The notes under the pieces were generated by a model. It was not told where the DNA came from. It searched no databases and saw nothing but the letters and a program-made list of their open reading frames with translations. A DNA stretch of 64,000 nt from Nymphaea colorata (taxonomy: Eukaryota > Streptophyta > Magnoliopsida > Nymphaeales > Nymphaeaceae). Both the position numbers and the translations under genes were made by a program. Shown here piece by piece: positions 1 to 12,920 of the stretch (positions are counted from its first letter, which is position 1; each line of letters starts with the position of its first letter). The stretch lies in the NCBI RefSeq assembly GCF_008831285.2, contig NC_045138.2, positions 37,997,115 through 38,061,114 on the forward strand, read 5' to 3'.

Positions 1-517
1 CCATCTTTTTGACATTCTCTGCCTTGTAGACATTTCTTTGGCAAAGTTCTGTGCATTTCTCATGTTTGATGTTACTAAAGCATTCCACATTAAGTCGCCA
101 TTCTGTGTGGGACCTGTGGGTTGTATCCTTGTGCAACACTTGACTAGATTTTCAACAAAGCAGATGGTTAAGATGCATTTATATTTTGGTAACTTTACTG
201 GGAGAGAATTGCCGCTTTTTCTATGTTGCATGTGAGCGCTAGCATGCATACAGTGTGTATTGCATCCTTGTGCACTTGGCTGTCTATAGGGCAGTTAGCA
301 TGTCAGATGGTTAAGATGGGTTTATGTTCTTGTAACGTGACAGACACAGGAGCTTTGCTGCTTGATGTCATTTGCAAGCACTAGGCATGCATGGGGACAG
401 CAAAGTTTCCTATATTTTGGTCTTACTGGATAGTATTGAAAAAGCTAACCGTTTCTTGTTGATGTTTTTCATTAGTATTGCTTGTACACGACCCATCACA
501 TGGCTGAATGATTGCAG
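1..517 (+). other. Upstream intron of the SNAPc4-like gene (window edge)
   Basis: T-rich sequence ending in an acceptor (attgcag, 511-517) directly before the first recognised coding exon. No coding exon could be assigned here, so it is taken as intron; the missing N-terminal exons lie left of the window. Confidence 0.55.
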
Positions 518-3500
518 GAGGAGAAAATTTCTCCCTTGTTTTTCGGTCCCAGGGAGAATTCACATGTTCCATTCTTCAGGAAGATGCTTTCCAAATTCCC
601 GTCAGCTTTAAAGAGGAGACCTTGGTCTAGTATGGAGAGGGAGAACCTTGCTAAGGGTGTTAAACAGCAAATCCAAGAGTTTTTACTTTGCAACTCAATG
701 GAGCTCCTTTGGTAGGCTTTTCTTTGCAGGGTCTCCCATGGTTGTTTTTTGTTGAGTGAACCTTAACTGATATTTCATTTCATTGCAGTGGTTCAGAAGA
801 AGATTTTAATCAACCAAACCTTTTAGATACTGCTGTTGCAGATATCAGCAATCTAAATATCTCGCCAGAACACATTAAATCATTTTTACCCCAGGTTGAT
901 TGGAACCGTTTGGCATCTATGTATCTAAAGGACCGGTCTGGTGCAGAATGTCGGGCAAGGTGATTGTTTGATCTGTGTAATGGCAATAGAATCTATCAAT
1001 ATTTTTTCTAGGCTAGCATATTCTGAGCCTCTATGGTGTGAGCACCTTCTTTCTGAATAAATAAATTTAAAATAGCTCGTTTGCTGTGCCTTGTATGCAT
1101 TTATCCACAGTTGAATGGAATCTATTTGCATATATTGGCTTTGGGTTTCTCTCTGTAAGTGCATTTTTTGTCAAGGGCCAACAACTTCTTTGCTTTGCAA
1201 TTGTGTGTTTATGTGTTTCTTGTGGGCGTTTAGTTGAAGTTTTCATGAATTGATGATGGTATTTTTTTTGGGTTTTTCTGATAAAAATAGATATGAATTA
1301 TCTACCTGGATGTTTTGAATGACAGTTTTGTGTACATCAGTACATGTGCATCAGAAGAAGTCACAACCACATTCAATTATTCTTTCCTCCTTTTTATTCC
1401 TTCAACTTCTTTATATGTTATCTGGTTGACTAGACATGATCCCTTTCTACAGATGGCTAAACACTGAAGATCCTTTGATCAACCATAGCCCATGGAGTAA
1501 GAGTGATGATAAACAATTACTGTTCATTGTGCAACAAGGTGGACCATATAATTGGATTCATGTAGCAGAGTTGCTGGGGATCAATAGAACTGCTTCTCAA
1601 TGTTTGTCAAGGTACCAACGTAGTCTTAATGTAAATATCTTGAGGGGTGATTGGACTGAAGAAGAAGATGTTCAGCTCCGTGCAGCTGTGGAAGCCTGTG
1701 GTGAAAACGACTGGCAACTAGTTGCATCTCATTTGGAAGGGAGGACAGGCGTTCAGTGTTCAAATAGGTCAGTGTTTCCTGATGTATTTGTGCTTGACAA
1801 ATAGTCTGTTCCAATTTGTTATAAGCATCATAATGGGTCCTAATGTACATAAGGCGTTAAACAAAAAATTATGCTGCTCTTGTCGGGAAGCAATTGAAAA
1901 GTACAACCCATAACCCTGGGGTCATGTTTGCCTGAAGCAACTGAAAAGTACAACCCATAACTCTGGGGTCATGTTTGCCTGAAGCAACTGAAAAGTACTA
2001 CCCATAACTCTGGGGTCATGTTTGCCTTAGTCACAGAAGTCATAGACAAACCTGTTATTGTCAAGTTAAGACATAAAAAAATTTAGTTCTGTGTGGGGTA
2101 TTGAGGGATGAAAAGCTACATCTTTTTTCGTATGGTTGTGATTTATTTATGATTGAATTTGCATAACCTGTAAAACTTCATGAAATTGCAAGGGGCAATT
2201 TTAATGTGCCATAAGTTTATTTGATTGCCTCTGATTCCAAAGCTGAAAACATATTTGGTGGATCTACACAAAAACCATATCTTTTTTGGGCATGCTTGTC
2301 TATGCAAAGACGGAAAACAACATCCATGATACTTTTTCAATCAGAAAAGATGTAGGTCAGAATCATTCAAATACTTGTTGGAAGAAGCTACAACTAGGTA
2401 AGGGAAATGTATAGAGTTTCTAGGAAAAAGAGATGGGTGAGATATCTTATGAAGTTATAGAATTAAGTTAACAAAAGAGTTATTGGAGATGAAGGTTATT
2501 CAGTTCTGAATTAGCTAAAAGTGATTAAGCTTGGGATTCTTAAAGGTTCTTGGTTGTCTCTTTCTTTCTATAGATGGTGGTGTAGCAATGGCTTTAGCCT
2601 CAAAATGTTAGAAACCAGGACAATAAATTAGTTAACCAGCCCCCTTTTATAAGCCCTTGGAGACTTTCTACAATCTTTAGTACGAGAATAAACTTTTGGG
2701 GTTTCATAGAAAATATGAATAAAAGAGTTATTTATATTACATCTTTAGTGGTTTATAAGATATAAGAAAGCAATTTAAAAACTTTTTGAGATGAAAGATG
2801 AATATAAGAGAAATTCTAAAGATTGAAAAAATATGAACAAAGGAGCTATTTTGTAACATCCTCAAAATATATGTAAGACAAAATTCTCTTAAGTCAGAGC
2901 ATAGTTGTAACAAGATAATATTGCACTATATGTATTACTTTTCCATCTTTATCATCTCCAAAGTGATGCTGATGGGTCTCAGTCATGACTCTCAGGCTAG
3001 GTACTAAAAGGAAGTGGCTTGATTCATTGATTGGGTATTGAGGCAGCTAAGCTGGCTTTCTTATTGGCAACAGCCAACAAGCTTAGAGGCCTGACTCTAG
3101 GAATAGGGTTTAAAAGAAGTGGTTCAATAAGAGAGTCTCAAAATGAATAAGCAGCCATCAGTTCCTGTCTTACCCTTTTTTCCCTAAAATACAAGGAGCT
3201 AAGTGCTTCATGCTTTGTATCTTTCCTTAGCTGGATGAACCTAGTCTATAAAACGGAATAAAGGGATTTGGAGTATCCATTTTTCTTCCAGCATGCTGGG
3301 AAATAGGTATTGGATGAACTGCTACACTAGCATGATTTGCAAGGGGTTATTGATGCCGTAATTGCGCAGGGTGTGGAAAGGCAAATAATCTGAATTTCTG
3401 CGTCTCTAGATGATAATTGCATTTGAACGAGAGTAGCAATTGCAGAATGACTGCAGCTTTGACTGCCTGAATTTGGTCGAATTTCCTATTCTTCTTTTTA

Positions 3501-6500
3501 GGTGGATATTCTCATTTTATATCTTTGCATGATGTTCCAACTTTTTTTTTTTCCATCAAAAACCATAATTTGGTTTTTACTTACTAAAACTCAACAACAT
3601 TTGATCTGTTACTTTTGATGATTTAGTTCGTAGAGCTGTCACAGATACCTCAAAAGTCTCTTGATATTTACTCAAAAAAAAAAAAAACAACTAAAGGCAA
3701 AAATATGTGGAAAATTTGCTGAGATTTTGAAAATCTCTAAAAAAATGAATATCTCGTGACTTTTTCATATTTTTTGGCAAAATTATTAGTTTTTTCATTT
3801 ATTTTATGTTTCTAATCTTCGTGAATTTTAAATTTTTTAAATTTGTTGATATTTTCCCCAAAATTTTCCTGAAAAAAACTTCGTCAAAAAGTACCTGAGG
3901 AAAACCTCGCCGATATTTTCTTGAGAAGTTGAGAACGATGTCTCAATAGTTCGTAGTATGACCATTTGATGTACTTTCTTTTTTTTTACCAATGCAGATG
4001 GCGCAAATGCCTTCACCCTAGTAAGGAAAGATTTGGCAGATGGACGGTGGAGGAGGACAAACGATTGAAAATAGCAGTAACACTTTTTGGTCCCGGAGCC
4101 TGGAAGAAAATTTGTGGGTTCATTCCAGGTCGTACTCAAGTACAATGTAGAGAAAGGTAACAGCCCAGAAGGAACTGAGATTATTTACCTTCTGAAACCC
4201 CATATTAATAATAGTACATGAACTAGGTTTCTTTTTTTTTCCAGGTGGATTCATTCTCTGGATCCATCCCTAAGACTGGATGTGTGGACTGAAGAAGAGG
4301 ATATGAAATTGAAGGCTGCAATTGCAGAATGTGGTAAGAAGTGGGCAAAAGTGGCTGCTCGCATACCTGGACGAACAAATGGTCAGTGTAGGAGGTAAGG
4401 CACTAATGTTTTCCTCCCGTGGTTTAGAAGCAGGTGCCCTGAAGTTATTTCTTTGGCATCATATATTCTTTTTCTGCATTCTTTATTATTGTTTCTAATA
4501 CTTCTAATCACTTTGTCCAATCTGCAGAAGATGGAAGGTACTATTCCCAGATGAAGTGTCTCTGGCTCAGAAGGCTCTAAAAATAAAGAAATCTGCTCTT
4601 ATCTCAAATTTCGTGTCACGGAGCAAAGACCGGCCTGCACTTGGTCCTGATGACTTCCTTCCTGTGCAAGGGGATGCTGAAACTGTTGATGCTAAAAATG
4701 CAAATGTTGGGAAATCAAAGAAAAGGTAGGATGGCATAGTTCTTAGTTTTCTACATTAAAAAGCTTGTTAGCAGAAGCATTTCCTGTGCTTGGTTTGATT
4801 ATGACGATAATATCTATGTGTAGCAGGGGTTCCAGGTCGAAGGAGAAGATGAAAGAGGTTGTCAGAAGGTGCGTCTTTAGGAACCATCTGGATCTCTGGT
4901 GCCTGACTTACTTGTTTAAAGGCAGCACACACACACTCTTTTATATATATATATATATATATTATCATATATATGTACAAGTCTATTGCTTTAAGCTAGT
5001 CCTAGCTAAGCATGTTCTGTAGATGATAACTCGTTTCTTGGGAAATGCAGTGACGATCCTCAGCCAGTTAGATGTAGAAAATCAAGAAAGAAGAGCGTAA
5101 AAGCTACTACTGAAACACCAGATGATGATCAAACATTGTCAATCTCAAAATCTCATAAAAAAGTTGAGAAAAAGGTTAATTTAACCGGCAGAGAACTTGT
5201 TTTGTATCAAGGGCCAAACAAAAGATTCCTAGAGGCAGCAGATGACAATGAAACATCAGTAACTTATAAACTGCATAAAAGGGTCAAGAAAAGAAGGGAA
5301 AAACCAACTGGCACACAAATCATTTTGCAAGGGCATACTGGTACTTTTACCTGTGACAATGGTGGCAATCCAAAAGAGGATGGTAGAACACAACTTAATG
5401 AAGGCGATGCAGCTCCACATAGTATGGACGATAGAGTGGGTGTGCATGATGGGCACTGTGAAGCCTCTGAGAACCAATTTTTGCAAAAGGCACAAAGTCT
5501 TGAGACTGGAGAAGCAGCATCTTGCGGTTCCAGAAATAGACCCCCATTAATGCGGAAAAATAATAGCAAGCAAGGAAACTTTGGTCTTGCTGACCTTTTG
5601 CTGGAACAAGTCATTGCTCCTAAGGTTATTTGTGAACTTCCATCAGCTATTGATGTTGGTGGCTCGGATTTTGTCAAGAATGCTCAAGTTATTTATTCTT
5701 GTGATTGGGAAAATGATGAGGATGCTCTTTTAGTTACCAGTAGTGGCTGTGATGTGGGAATCTCTGTTGCGGGGATTGAGAGAACGCATAATGCAGATGG
5801 AATAATTGCTATGCAAATGCATAATGCAGATGGAATAATTGATATGCAAGCAGAAAGAATCAATCCTGATGCATCAGATTGTATGAACTGTTTACCTCCA
5901 TCTCATGGCACAAATGCTTTTTGTGAAGAGGTTTTTGATGACGGAATTCCTGATCATGTTACATTTCCAGAGTCAAGCTTAATAGGCACTGTATTTAGTC
6001 GCTCCTCTTCTGACCTGAACGCGATTGGGTTTAATGCACCAGCTTCCTTGGAGGATGGATGTATTCAGCTGGAGGACAATACGTGTTTTGAAAAAGGTGA
6101 AAATGTTGGTCTGTCTGACTCCCATAATCTGGAAGGCGAACAATTAGAGGCTGTAATCTGTGAAGGCATCAAGTCCAATGGGGTTCAGAAGCAACTAAAT
6201 GGTGAGCCAGTAGCGCTTGTTAAACATTCAGGTTTCTTGGAGCATGGGAAAAAAAATGCTCGCAGTCTGCCGAGAGCTAGGAGAGCATCCAGAAGGAATG
6301 TCAGTGGGAAGTCCGACTTATGTATTCAGCTGGAAGACAATACGTGTGCTGGAAAAAATGTTGGTCTACCTGACTCGCATAATCTGGAAGGCGAAGGATT
6401 AGAGGCTGTACTCTGTGAAGGCATAGGGTCCAATGGGCTTCAGAAGCAACTAATTGGGGAGCCAGCAGTTGTCAAAGATTCAGGCTTTTTGGAGCATGGG

Positions 6501-7124
6501 AAAGAAAATGGTGGCAGTCTGCTGAGAGCTAAGAGAGCATCCAGAAGGAATGTCAATTACAGAGATATGGTCAACGGGAATTTCGACTTATGTATTCAGA
6601 TGGAAGACAATACGTGTGCTGAAAAAGGTGAAAATGTTGGTCTACTTGACTCACACAATCTGGAAGGCGCACAATTAGAGGCTGTACTCTGTGAAGGCGT
6701 CAAGTCCAGTGGGGTTCAGAAGCAACTAATTGGTGAGCCAGCGTTTGTTAAAGATTCAGGTTTCTTGGAGCATGGAAAAGAAAATGGTGGCAGTCTGCCG
6801 AGAGCTAGGAGAGCATCCAGAAGAAATGTCAAGTACAAAGATATGGTCAGTGCTAAGTTTGACTTATGTATTCAGCCGGAAGACAATAGGTGTGCTGAAA
6901 AAGGTGAAAATGTTGGTCTACTTGACTCGCATAATCTGGAAGGCGAGTCCAATGGGGTTCAGAAGCAACTGAATGGTGGGCCAGCGTTTGTTAAAGATTC
7001 AGGTTTCTTGGAGCATGGGAAAGAAAGTGGTGGCAGTCTACCGAGAGCTAGGAGAGCATCCAGAAAGAATGTCAATTACAGCGACATGGTCAGTGGGAAT
7101 TTCGACCTTTTTAGTGGTCGTTAG
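518..7124 (+). CDS. MYB4R1: SNAPc4-like 4R-MYB protein (snRNA-activating complex subunit 4), 3' part; 5' exons outside window
   Basis: Homologue of SNAPC4/SNAP190, the DNA-binding subunit of the complex that recognises the proximal sequence element of snRNA promoters in the nucleus. Eight exons join in frame, each junction splitting a codon after base 2: 518-711, 789-959, 1453-1767, 3998-4156, 4245-4394, 4528-4725, 4827-4868, 5051-7124. They encode about 1100 residues. Exon 1 here carries a FGPxENSHV-type motif known upstream of the MYB region in plant family members. Exon 2 ends with a half repeat (DRSGAECRARW). Exons 3-6 give four MYB repeats: R1 with the typical QCLSRYQRSLN helix, R2 WTEEEDVQL...GRTGVQC, R3 WTVEEDKRL...GRTQVQCRERW, R4 WTEEEDMKL...GRTNGQCRRRW. 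This 4.5-repeat layout is diagnostic. A Lys/Arg-rich stretch follows, then a long acidic/polar tail ending in four tandem ~90-residue repeats. The start codon is not in the window. The identification is firm; the exon at 4827-4868 is short and less certain. Confidence 0.9.
1768..3997 (+). other. Large intron of the SNAPc4-like gene
   Basis: A 2.2 kb intron between MYB repeat exons (donor gtcagt at 1768, acceptor aatgcag ending 3997). It holds a three-copy 47-bp tandem repeat near its 5' end and otherwise AT-rich sequence without coding signal. Its length relative to the other introns (78-493 bp in between) suggests old insertions, but I could not delimit any. Confidence 0.75.
1887..2027. repeat. 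47-bp tandem repeat, three copies, intronic
   Basis: Three head-to-tail copies at 1887-1933, 1934-1980 and 1981-2027, each starting gaagcaa and ending tttgcct. Copies differ at only a few positions. Confidence 0.93.
4939..4963. repeat. (TA)n microsatellite, intronic
   Basis: About a dozen TA dinucleotides in the last intron of the SNAPc4-like gene. Confidence 0.9.
5785..5850 (+). repeat. Short in-frame coding duplication in the SNAPc4-like protein
   Basis: Two adjacent copies of a ~33-bp unit encode HNADGIIAMQM and HNADGIIDMQA. It lies just upstream of the larger repeat array in the same exon. Confidence 0.8.
6060..7109 (+). repeat. Coding tandem repeat in the SNAPc4-like tail, four units of 81-92 codons
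   Basis: Four in-frame units: 6060-6320 (87 codons), 6321-6590 (90), 6591-6866 (92) and 6867-7109 (81). Each begins with a CIQxEDN motif, contains DSHNLEG, VQKQL and SGFLEHGK, and ends in a basic RARRASRRNV-type segment followed, in units 2-4, by YxDMV and FDL. Unit lengths differ only by whole codons; unit 4 lacks about 11 residues after HNLEGE. The basic patch could be a repeated nuclear-localisation or nucleic-acid contact motif, which is inference. Confidence 0.95.
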
Positions 7125-8825
7125 AGGATGTGTGGTGTAGGGATTTGGTGTACGGATGGAAAGCATGCCCGGAGTTGGGGCCCCTTCCTTTATTTTCAGA
7201 CAAGGGATTTGGTTTACAGTTGCTCTCTGGGTTGGCTGTCAGAAGAGAAGTCTCACTGAAAGCGTCATCAACGGCATACCAAGTGCTTAAACAGAAGTAG
7301 CTTTTTTTGTTGCTGCGCCTGTCAGACTGTCGGCAAATTAAGCAGCGTCCATTGTGGATGTGTTTAGATTCAGGCAATCGTGGAAGTGGACGACGGCGAC
7401 GTGTTACTTCTGAGTCTAGAAACGGCAATCTAAACATTTATTTGTATACGACGAGAGAATATAGGCAATATGGTCGGGGAACACTGCTCTATTGTTGGCG
7501 ACAGCGTCCGTGTGCGTGGGCACCTGAAAGTAGTTTCCGACTCGTTCCTTCAAGGTTCGGATTTTATGAAACGTGCCCATATCTACATGCTTGGTTCACC
7601 GTTCGTCTCTCTCTTTCACCACCCCATGGCTCTCGTTCTCGTATGTTTATTACGGACTGCAGTTTTGCTCCTGTGCAGGTAGAGGGCCTCGTTTTGTTGA
7701 CGATTTTTCTCTTGTGTAATCCTGTTTCCAAATTTCTTTTGTATTCTAATGTACAGAGAGAGGCGTTGCATATGTTGCGCCGGCTTTTGTAAATCAGGTA
7801 TCGGTTGGCGTTCTGAAGAAGATTGAATGGTTCTTCTCCAGATTTTTTTTTACTTGGTTTTAACATTGGGTGTCCGAAATTAATTTGGCATGATTATAAT
7901 CTTGATTTCAATACTTTTACGGTCTCCGAATGGCTGCTTGAATATACTTGAGGAAAATTTACAAAAGCCTGCTCGATCTTTGGCATGTTTGCAATACCTC
8001 TAAAATTCAGCGATGTTTGCAATGCTTGAATATACTTTATGGGTCATTCGTTCGAACATTATCCGGTTCAGGTAACCCAGGTTTGGCTCGAGTTAGTGTG
8101 CAAAATGGCGACCCTTATATACCCATTTATAAAATCATGGTATGTTTTTGAGCTTTTCTCTCTCACATAGAGGTTTAAATGGATCGGATGTCTGATGATT
8201 GATCTGATTTTAAACATCCCTACCTAGTACCTAATAAAGAAATTTGTATGACTGCTAACGGGATTTAGATTTTCTATGAACTTTCATAATGGAAAAGATT
8301 TGAATAGAGTTATGTAGTGCGCTTACATTGCTTGTCAAGTTATAACAGTTTAAAAATGAACAGCCTAACTTTCAAAATTATTTAGCAAAAAAAACAAAAA
8401 AACTCATTAAGAAGATATGATTCAACCATTTAAGTATCTATTATCAAACAGATGTTTACGATGTTTGTATTTGCTGAAAAATTGAGGCTGAAAATGCACC
8501 AACTTTTTTAGTTAAAAAGCACCAACCAAGTAGTCGATCATCCGAGTACACCAAACACATGGGGAGTTCGAATCTGTCAGATGGTGGGTGTTGCCAGATC
8601 AACTTAACATTAAAAATCTCTTGCTAAATAATAGTTGTTGCCGGAGCATTGTTCATGGAGCAACAATGGTTCAAGGTGCTAGCAACAATTTATGGTGCTT
8701 TTGGAACGCTTCCAGCAAATTGTTTGGAATCATGTTTGCATGGTTTCAATATTATCGGATGTCTCGGGACACCCCTCAAGTAAACAGTGCGCGATATGTG
8801 TTAAGCTGCTTATGGACACGTTGGT
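7125..8825. other. 3' UTR of the SNAPc4-like gene and intergenic DNA
   Basis: Follows the stop at 7124. The first few hundred bases are GC-balanced and probably 3' UTR; beyond ~7900 the sequence is AT-rich. A 161-codon open frame at 7307-7792 shows no recognisable motif. Near 8540-8600 a short run resembling a tRNA-type B box (gagttcgaatct) hints at a decayed SINE, but no boundaries are visible. Confidence 0.5.
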
Positions 8826-9035
8826 CCTAGGGGTGGGCATTAGGGCGGGCTGGCCCGGGACCCATTTTGGCTGCTCGGCTTGGGCCCAGTTTATTTAAAA
8901 AAAATTAAAAAATTATATATGATATGTATATATATATATATAATACAATTTTTTTAAAAAAATTTATCAGCCCAGGCCAGACCACGGCCATTTTCATTGG
9001 TCTGGGCTTGGCCCGACCCTGGCCGGGGGCACGGT
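8826..9035. mobile_element. GC-rich hAT-like terminal remnant
   Basis: Begins taggggtgggca, a terminus common in plant hAT-type elements, and contains two GC-rich patches of GGCCCGGG/GGCCC type in opposite orientation (8845-8892 and 8971-9030) around an AT-rich core. No matching right end or target-site duplication was found, so this is a tentative call. Confidence 0.35.
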
Positions 9036-12000
9036 CGTACAGGGAAATTCTCAATTTTTTTTTGTTGGCCCCTCTAAAATTTGATAGAACAATAACGAGC
9101 TTCCCAACATAAATTTTCTGGTCTGACCTGATGGTAGCCCCAGCAACAGTATTAGGCAACTCTAAGGAAGTGGACAATGAAATAAAAGAAGCGGTCAGTA
9201 CATTCCCCATTTAATATATGCATTTGGCTTCTTGTGATCAATGTTCGGCCCACAACCTTACGTGTACTTTAAAAATCATTCCCCAGATTTCTCTACAGAT
9301 AACGAACTGTTTCAGCATGATGAACTTGGAACCAAACATCCAGAACATAAAAGGTACGATCTGTCGAAATGAGCTTTCTTATATAATTGAGAGGACAATT
9401 CTGTATGTTTAGGCCGTCTTATTAGACTATAAAAACTCACCATAATCTTGTTGGCTAAGATAGGTACAGTAATACAAATAATACCAAATAGGCAAACCGA
9501 AATAATGCCTTCGTTTATAGAGATACGAAGAACCCAAAGAAAGTTACACAATGAAAAGATATGAGTAAGAGAAACACGTCCATCATATTATACTGTTTGG
9601 CTCCATGTGGGAAATGATGGAGGGAATTATTGGGGAAATCTGTGACAAGATGTAGCTGTAATCCATCTCAGGATGGCCCTGCAAGATGGCACATTATTTT
9701 CTGTGTGGACCTTAAGCTAAAGTTTACAACAGAAGGAGATGCGATTCGTGAAGTAAGAGTTTCCTCCATTAAAAGTTTTGCAACGTTGCAAAAATCGGTT
9801 TCCAATTGCTCTTGGAAGCCATGAGAGATCGAAACGTGTTGGCCATATACATCAATACAAATAGATTTTAAAAGTGAGTTGAAATTTTATTTTTTTCTTA
9901 AAAAGTTTAATTCATTGACGCATATGTGTATCTCCTGATTTTGGGAAAGGTCTCAATCTGCCCCTGCCTGGCCTCAGTTTGCATCTATACAGCGGGGTTT
10001 TGGATTCTTGTATCCAATGATTGAGAAGATGACTTTCATAATTGTTTTCTTCTTATGAGGAATTGAAATCAGGTGTTGCCAGATGACAAAATATATAACA
10101 ACCATCGTTAAAAGCACCAGCATTAGCAAGAGTTTATGGTACAACGATGATTTATCATGCTTTTAACGATAATTTATGATGTTTTTCGTGTTGAAATTGA
10201 AATAGTTAACCATCTAGCAAACATTGGCAGCTGGATGATTTCAATTTTTCTCATTTTCATTATTTAAGCAACTAGGATGGATAAGCTTACAGGTTGAAGC
10301 CAAATCCGCCACCTGTTGTGGAGCAGGTCTGGCCCCAATACAGCTGCACAATTATTGAGTAATTACATGTCATAAAGCAATTTTGTAAACTGTTTCTCAA
10401 AGTTCAAGTTCAGGATAAGACTACATGTTTAAAGGCCTTTTAAGTTGGTCCTTCATTTCTTTCAATGTATCAGTAGTGTTGAGGTTCAGAAAGTTTTGAA
10501 AGTTTTATCCTTACAATAAACTTTTCATCATTCGTACCAGTATTCGAATTGGAGACCAAGTATCTGAAAATCTAATAAATCAGATATGGTAAAGGGTGCG
10601 TCTACTTGAATCCGATTCTTCTGCCATCCCCATTTACTCTATAGCAACAAGGATTCAAGGCCAGGATTCTCCATCCAGCTTAAGGAACAAGTTCGAGAAA
10701 TTATGTGTGCAATTTCCTAAAAGTAGTTATAGTGGGGTCACTAGAATTTATCTTCTCAAACAATCTTGGATGGAATGTGAACTTTCTCAGTAAGTCTTAA
10801 GCATATCTTGACAAGGAAAGCACTTAAGTGTCTAAAGGAGTCTTTCGACACTGGTGTGCAGATCACCTTATGTGACTGTAATTGGTTCTACTTACCTGCA
10901 ATTCCCGTGTTTGTTTAGTAGATTGTGTTCGCAGGGAATCAATGGGAATGACTTGGACGAAGTCCAGAAAAAGATACGAGTAAGTTGAAAGCCTCTTCTT
11001 TAGCATCATCAGGAACTAGCGTCCTTCCCCAAAAGGGTTGGAGTAATTATTAACTTATCATTTAGAACTGTTTTTCTTTGCTACTTTTATCAGGTCTGCT
11101 ACTTCTTTCGAGCCAAACAACTGGACATAGGAATCCAGAATGTGGGTTTGTAAAGGATGCTGCAACTCCCTCCTCTTCCGCTTTCACTACTGTTCCCCCA
11201 AGGAAACGAAGGGAGTAAAGTTCTGATACTCGTTGCTTAACTGGTTCTTAAAGTATCCGTTTGTTTCTTTGTTCTCTTTCTTTCCACAATGAGTTTGAAG
11301 TGATACTCAGATTAAACTTTTCTGTAAGCAGAGGTAAAATCCCTTGGATGTAAATGATTGGCCAGGCTTATGCATCTACGAGTTCGGTATAGGAGTGACA
11401 ACGACGGGAATGAATAATTTTTGGGGTCTTTTCCATGGTCAGAAAAAATGAATTTTAGCGATTTCACTCCAACGTGTCCTTGGTTTAATTAATAAAGAAC
11501 TGCAGAATCCAGCTGCAATCCACCGTTAAAAGAAAATTTATAGTATACAAATACAGATTCTATCCCTCTGTTCCGCAAAAAACTTAATGGGTAGTCACAC
11601 CGTAGCTTGCATAAATAAGTGGAAGACTAAAACTGCTCTGTGCCCGAGGAACCACAAAAAAGAAAGAAAAAAAAGAAAAAGGTGTCAAGTTACAGTACAA
11701 TATGAGCCTGCCATAAAGAAAGATGTTGGAATCTCACCTTGCTTGGTATTCAATCAACAGAGAATTTAACATTTCTCCTTTGTCGTGTACAGAAGCTTGG
11801 TTGGTGAGCTTGGTTCAACTACCGTCTAAAGAAATTAAAAGAAGGCGTCTCTGTTGAGAATATTTTCATATAAAATAATGGGCTTTTTTTGTGCGTCTCT
11901 TACAGGCTTGCGTTGGAATCAGCCTCTGGGCTCTCTCGGTCCACTTAAATTAGAATTCTTTTGACGGGTATCTAGGGAGTCGACGTCCTCCACCTAAGAT

Positions 12001-12290
12001 TAGTTTATGCCCTGCGAACTCACTCAACCGACTTGTATAAGTCCAAATTTAAACTGTGGAATGTTTCGAAGGACAAAGATAGGCTGAACAGAGGATGACG
12101 GGAGTTCTGTCGAAAATTTGCTTTGAAATTTTGGAGGAAAAAAATGCAATTTGAAAAAGGAAACAAGGCAAAGAAAAAAGCAAGGTCTGGTGTCCAACGT
12201 CTTGAGGGTTGAAACTTGCTTTCCTCCTCGTCGAACACTCAATTTGTGTGCTTATATTGAAAACCGAACTCATTCAGGCGGCGTCGACCA
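9036..12290. other. Intergenic region; possible exon remnants, otherwise nothing recognised
   Basis: AT-rich DNA between the SNAPc4-like and mannanase genes. An open stretch at 9630-9824 and a spliceable set at 10596-11130 look weakly coding (separate entry). From about 11800 the sequence is probably promoter and leader of the mannanase gene; a TATA-like catataaaat lies near 11867. Confidence 0.45.
10596..11130 (+). pseudogene. Possible three-exon 3' end of an unrecognised gene or gene remnant
   Basis: Three segments join with canonical splice sites and one preserved frame: up to 10789 (donor gtaagt), 10935-10979 (acceptor ttcgcag, donor gtaagt) and 11094-11130 (acceptor tatcag, stop TAG). 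The combined product would be about 90 residues ending in FEPNNWT. I do not recognise it. An in-frame stop at 10590-10592 blocks extension upstream, and no start or earlier exon was found, so it may be a decayed gene end or chance. Confidence 0.25.
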
Positions 12291-12317
12291 TCTCTCTCTC
12301 TCTCTCTCTCTCTCTGT
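12291..12317. repeat. (CT)n microsatellite in the mannanase leader
   Basis: Run of CT dinucleotides about 600 bp upstream of the mannanase start. CT-rich tracts are common in plant core promoters and 5' UTRs. Confidence 0.85.
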
Positions 12318-12920
12318 CCGTCTTTCCAGTCTCTCCGAAACTTGTTTTCTGCATTGGGGACCAGCCTCGTTCAGGCTGTAGGAACCTGGAACCCCCTCTC
12401 TTTCTCTCACAGAGGCTTCCGGCTGTAATGCTTATCGGTTTCTCTCTCTTAAAAGCTGGACTTTTACGTTGAAAACCATCGTCCTCGGGCTGTTTATATC
12501 ATCTCTCCCTGCAATAGTGGAAGCCTGAAGACTTCAAAGGCAAGGGTGGTTACCCTTCTGAAACTCCATGATCAATCGCATTTGGTTTGCGCAACTTTGG
12601 TTGTTGGCGACTCTGTGTAGCTCTCTTGGTACAACAAACTTTGCGCTCTAGCTTGTAGCAGCCGACCAGGGATGCCTTATATTGACGTTAAAAAGATTCC
12701 CACTTCTTTCTACGGTATTATATTTGGTGCAGACTAATTAGTAACCTCAAAGCTGCAAAATCTGGATTGGCCATTGATGCCTGGAAGCCAGATTTAGAAT
12801 GTGTGGGTCCTCATTGAAGCCTTTTGGAGAAACTGCTAACCTTGTTGTCCTTTTATTGCTATATTGGCAAGAACCAGTCAGTAGATTTTGAGTTGGTTGT
12901 GATTCTTCCTGATTCCCAGG

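Noticed and set aside
7307-7792. 161-codon open frame downstream of the SNAPc4-like gene
   Set aside because: No recognisable motif, overlapping frames on both strands, and a position in probable 3' UTR.
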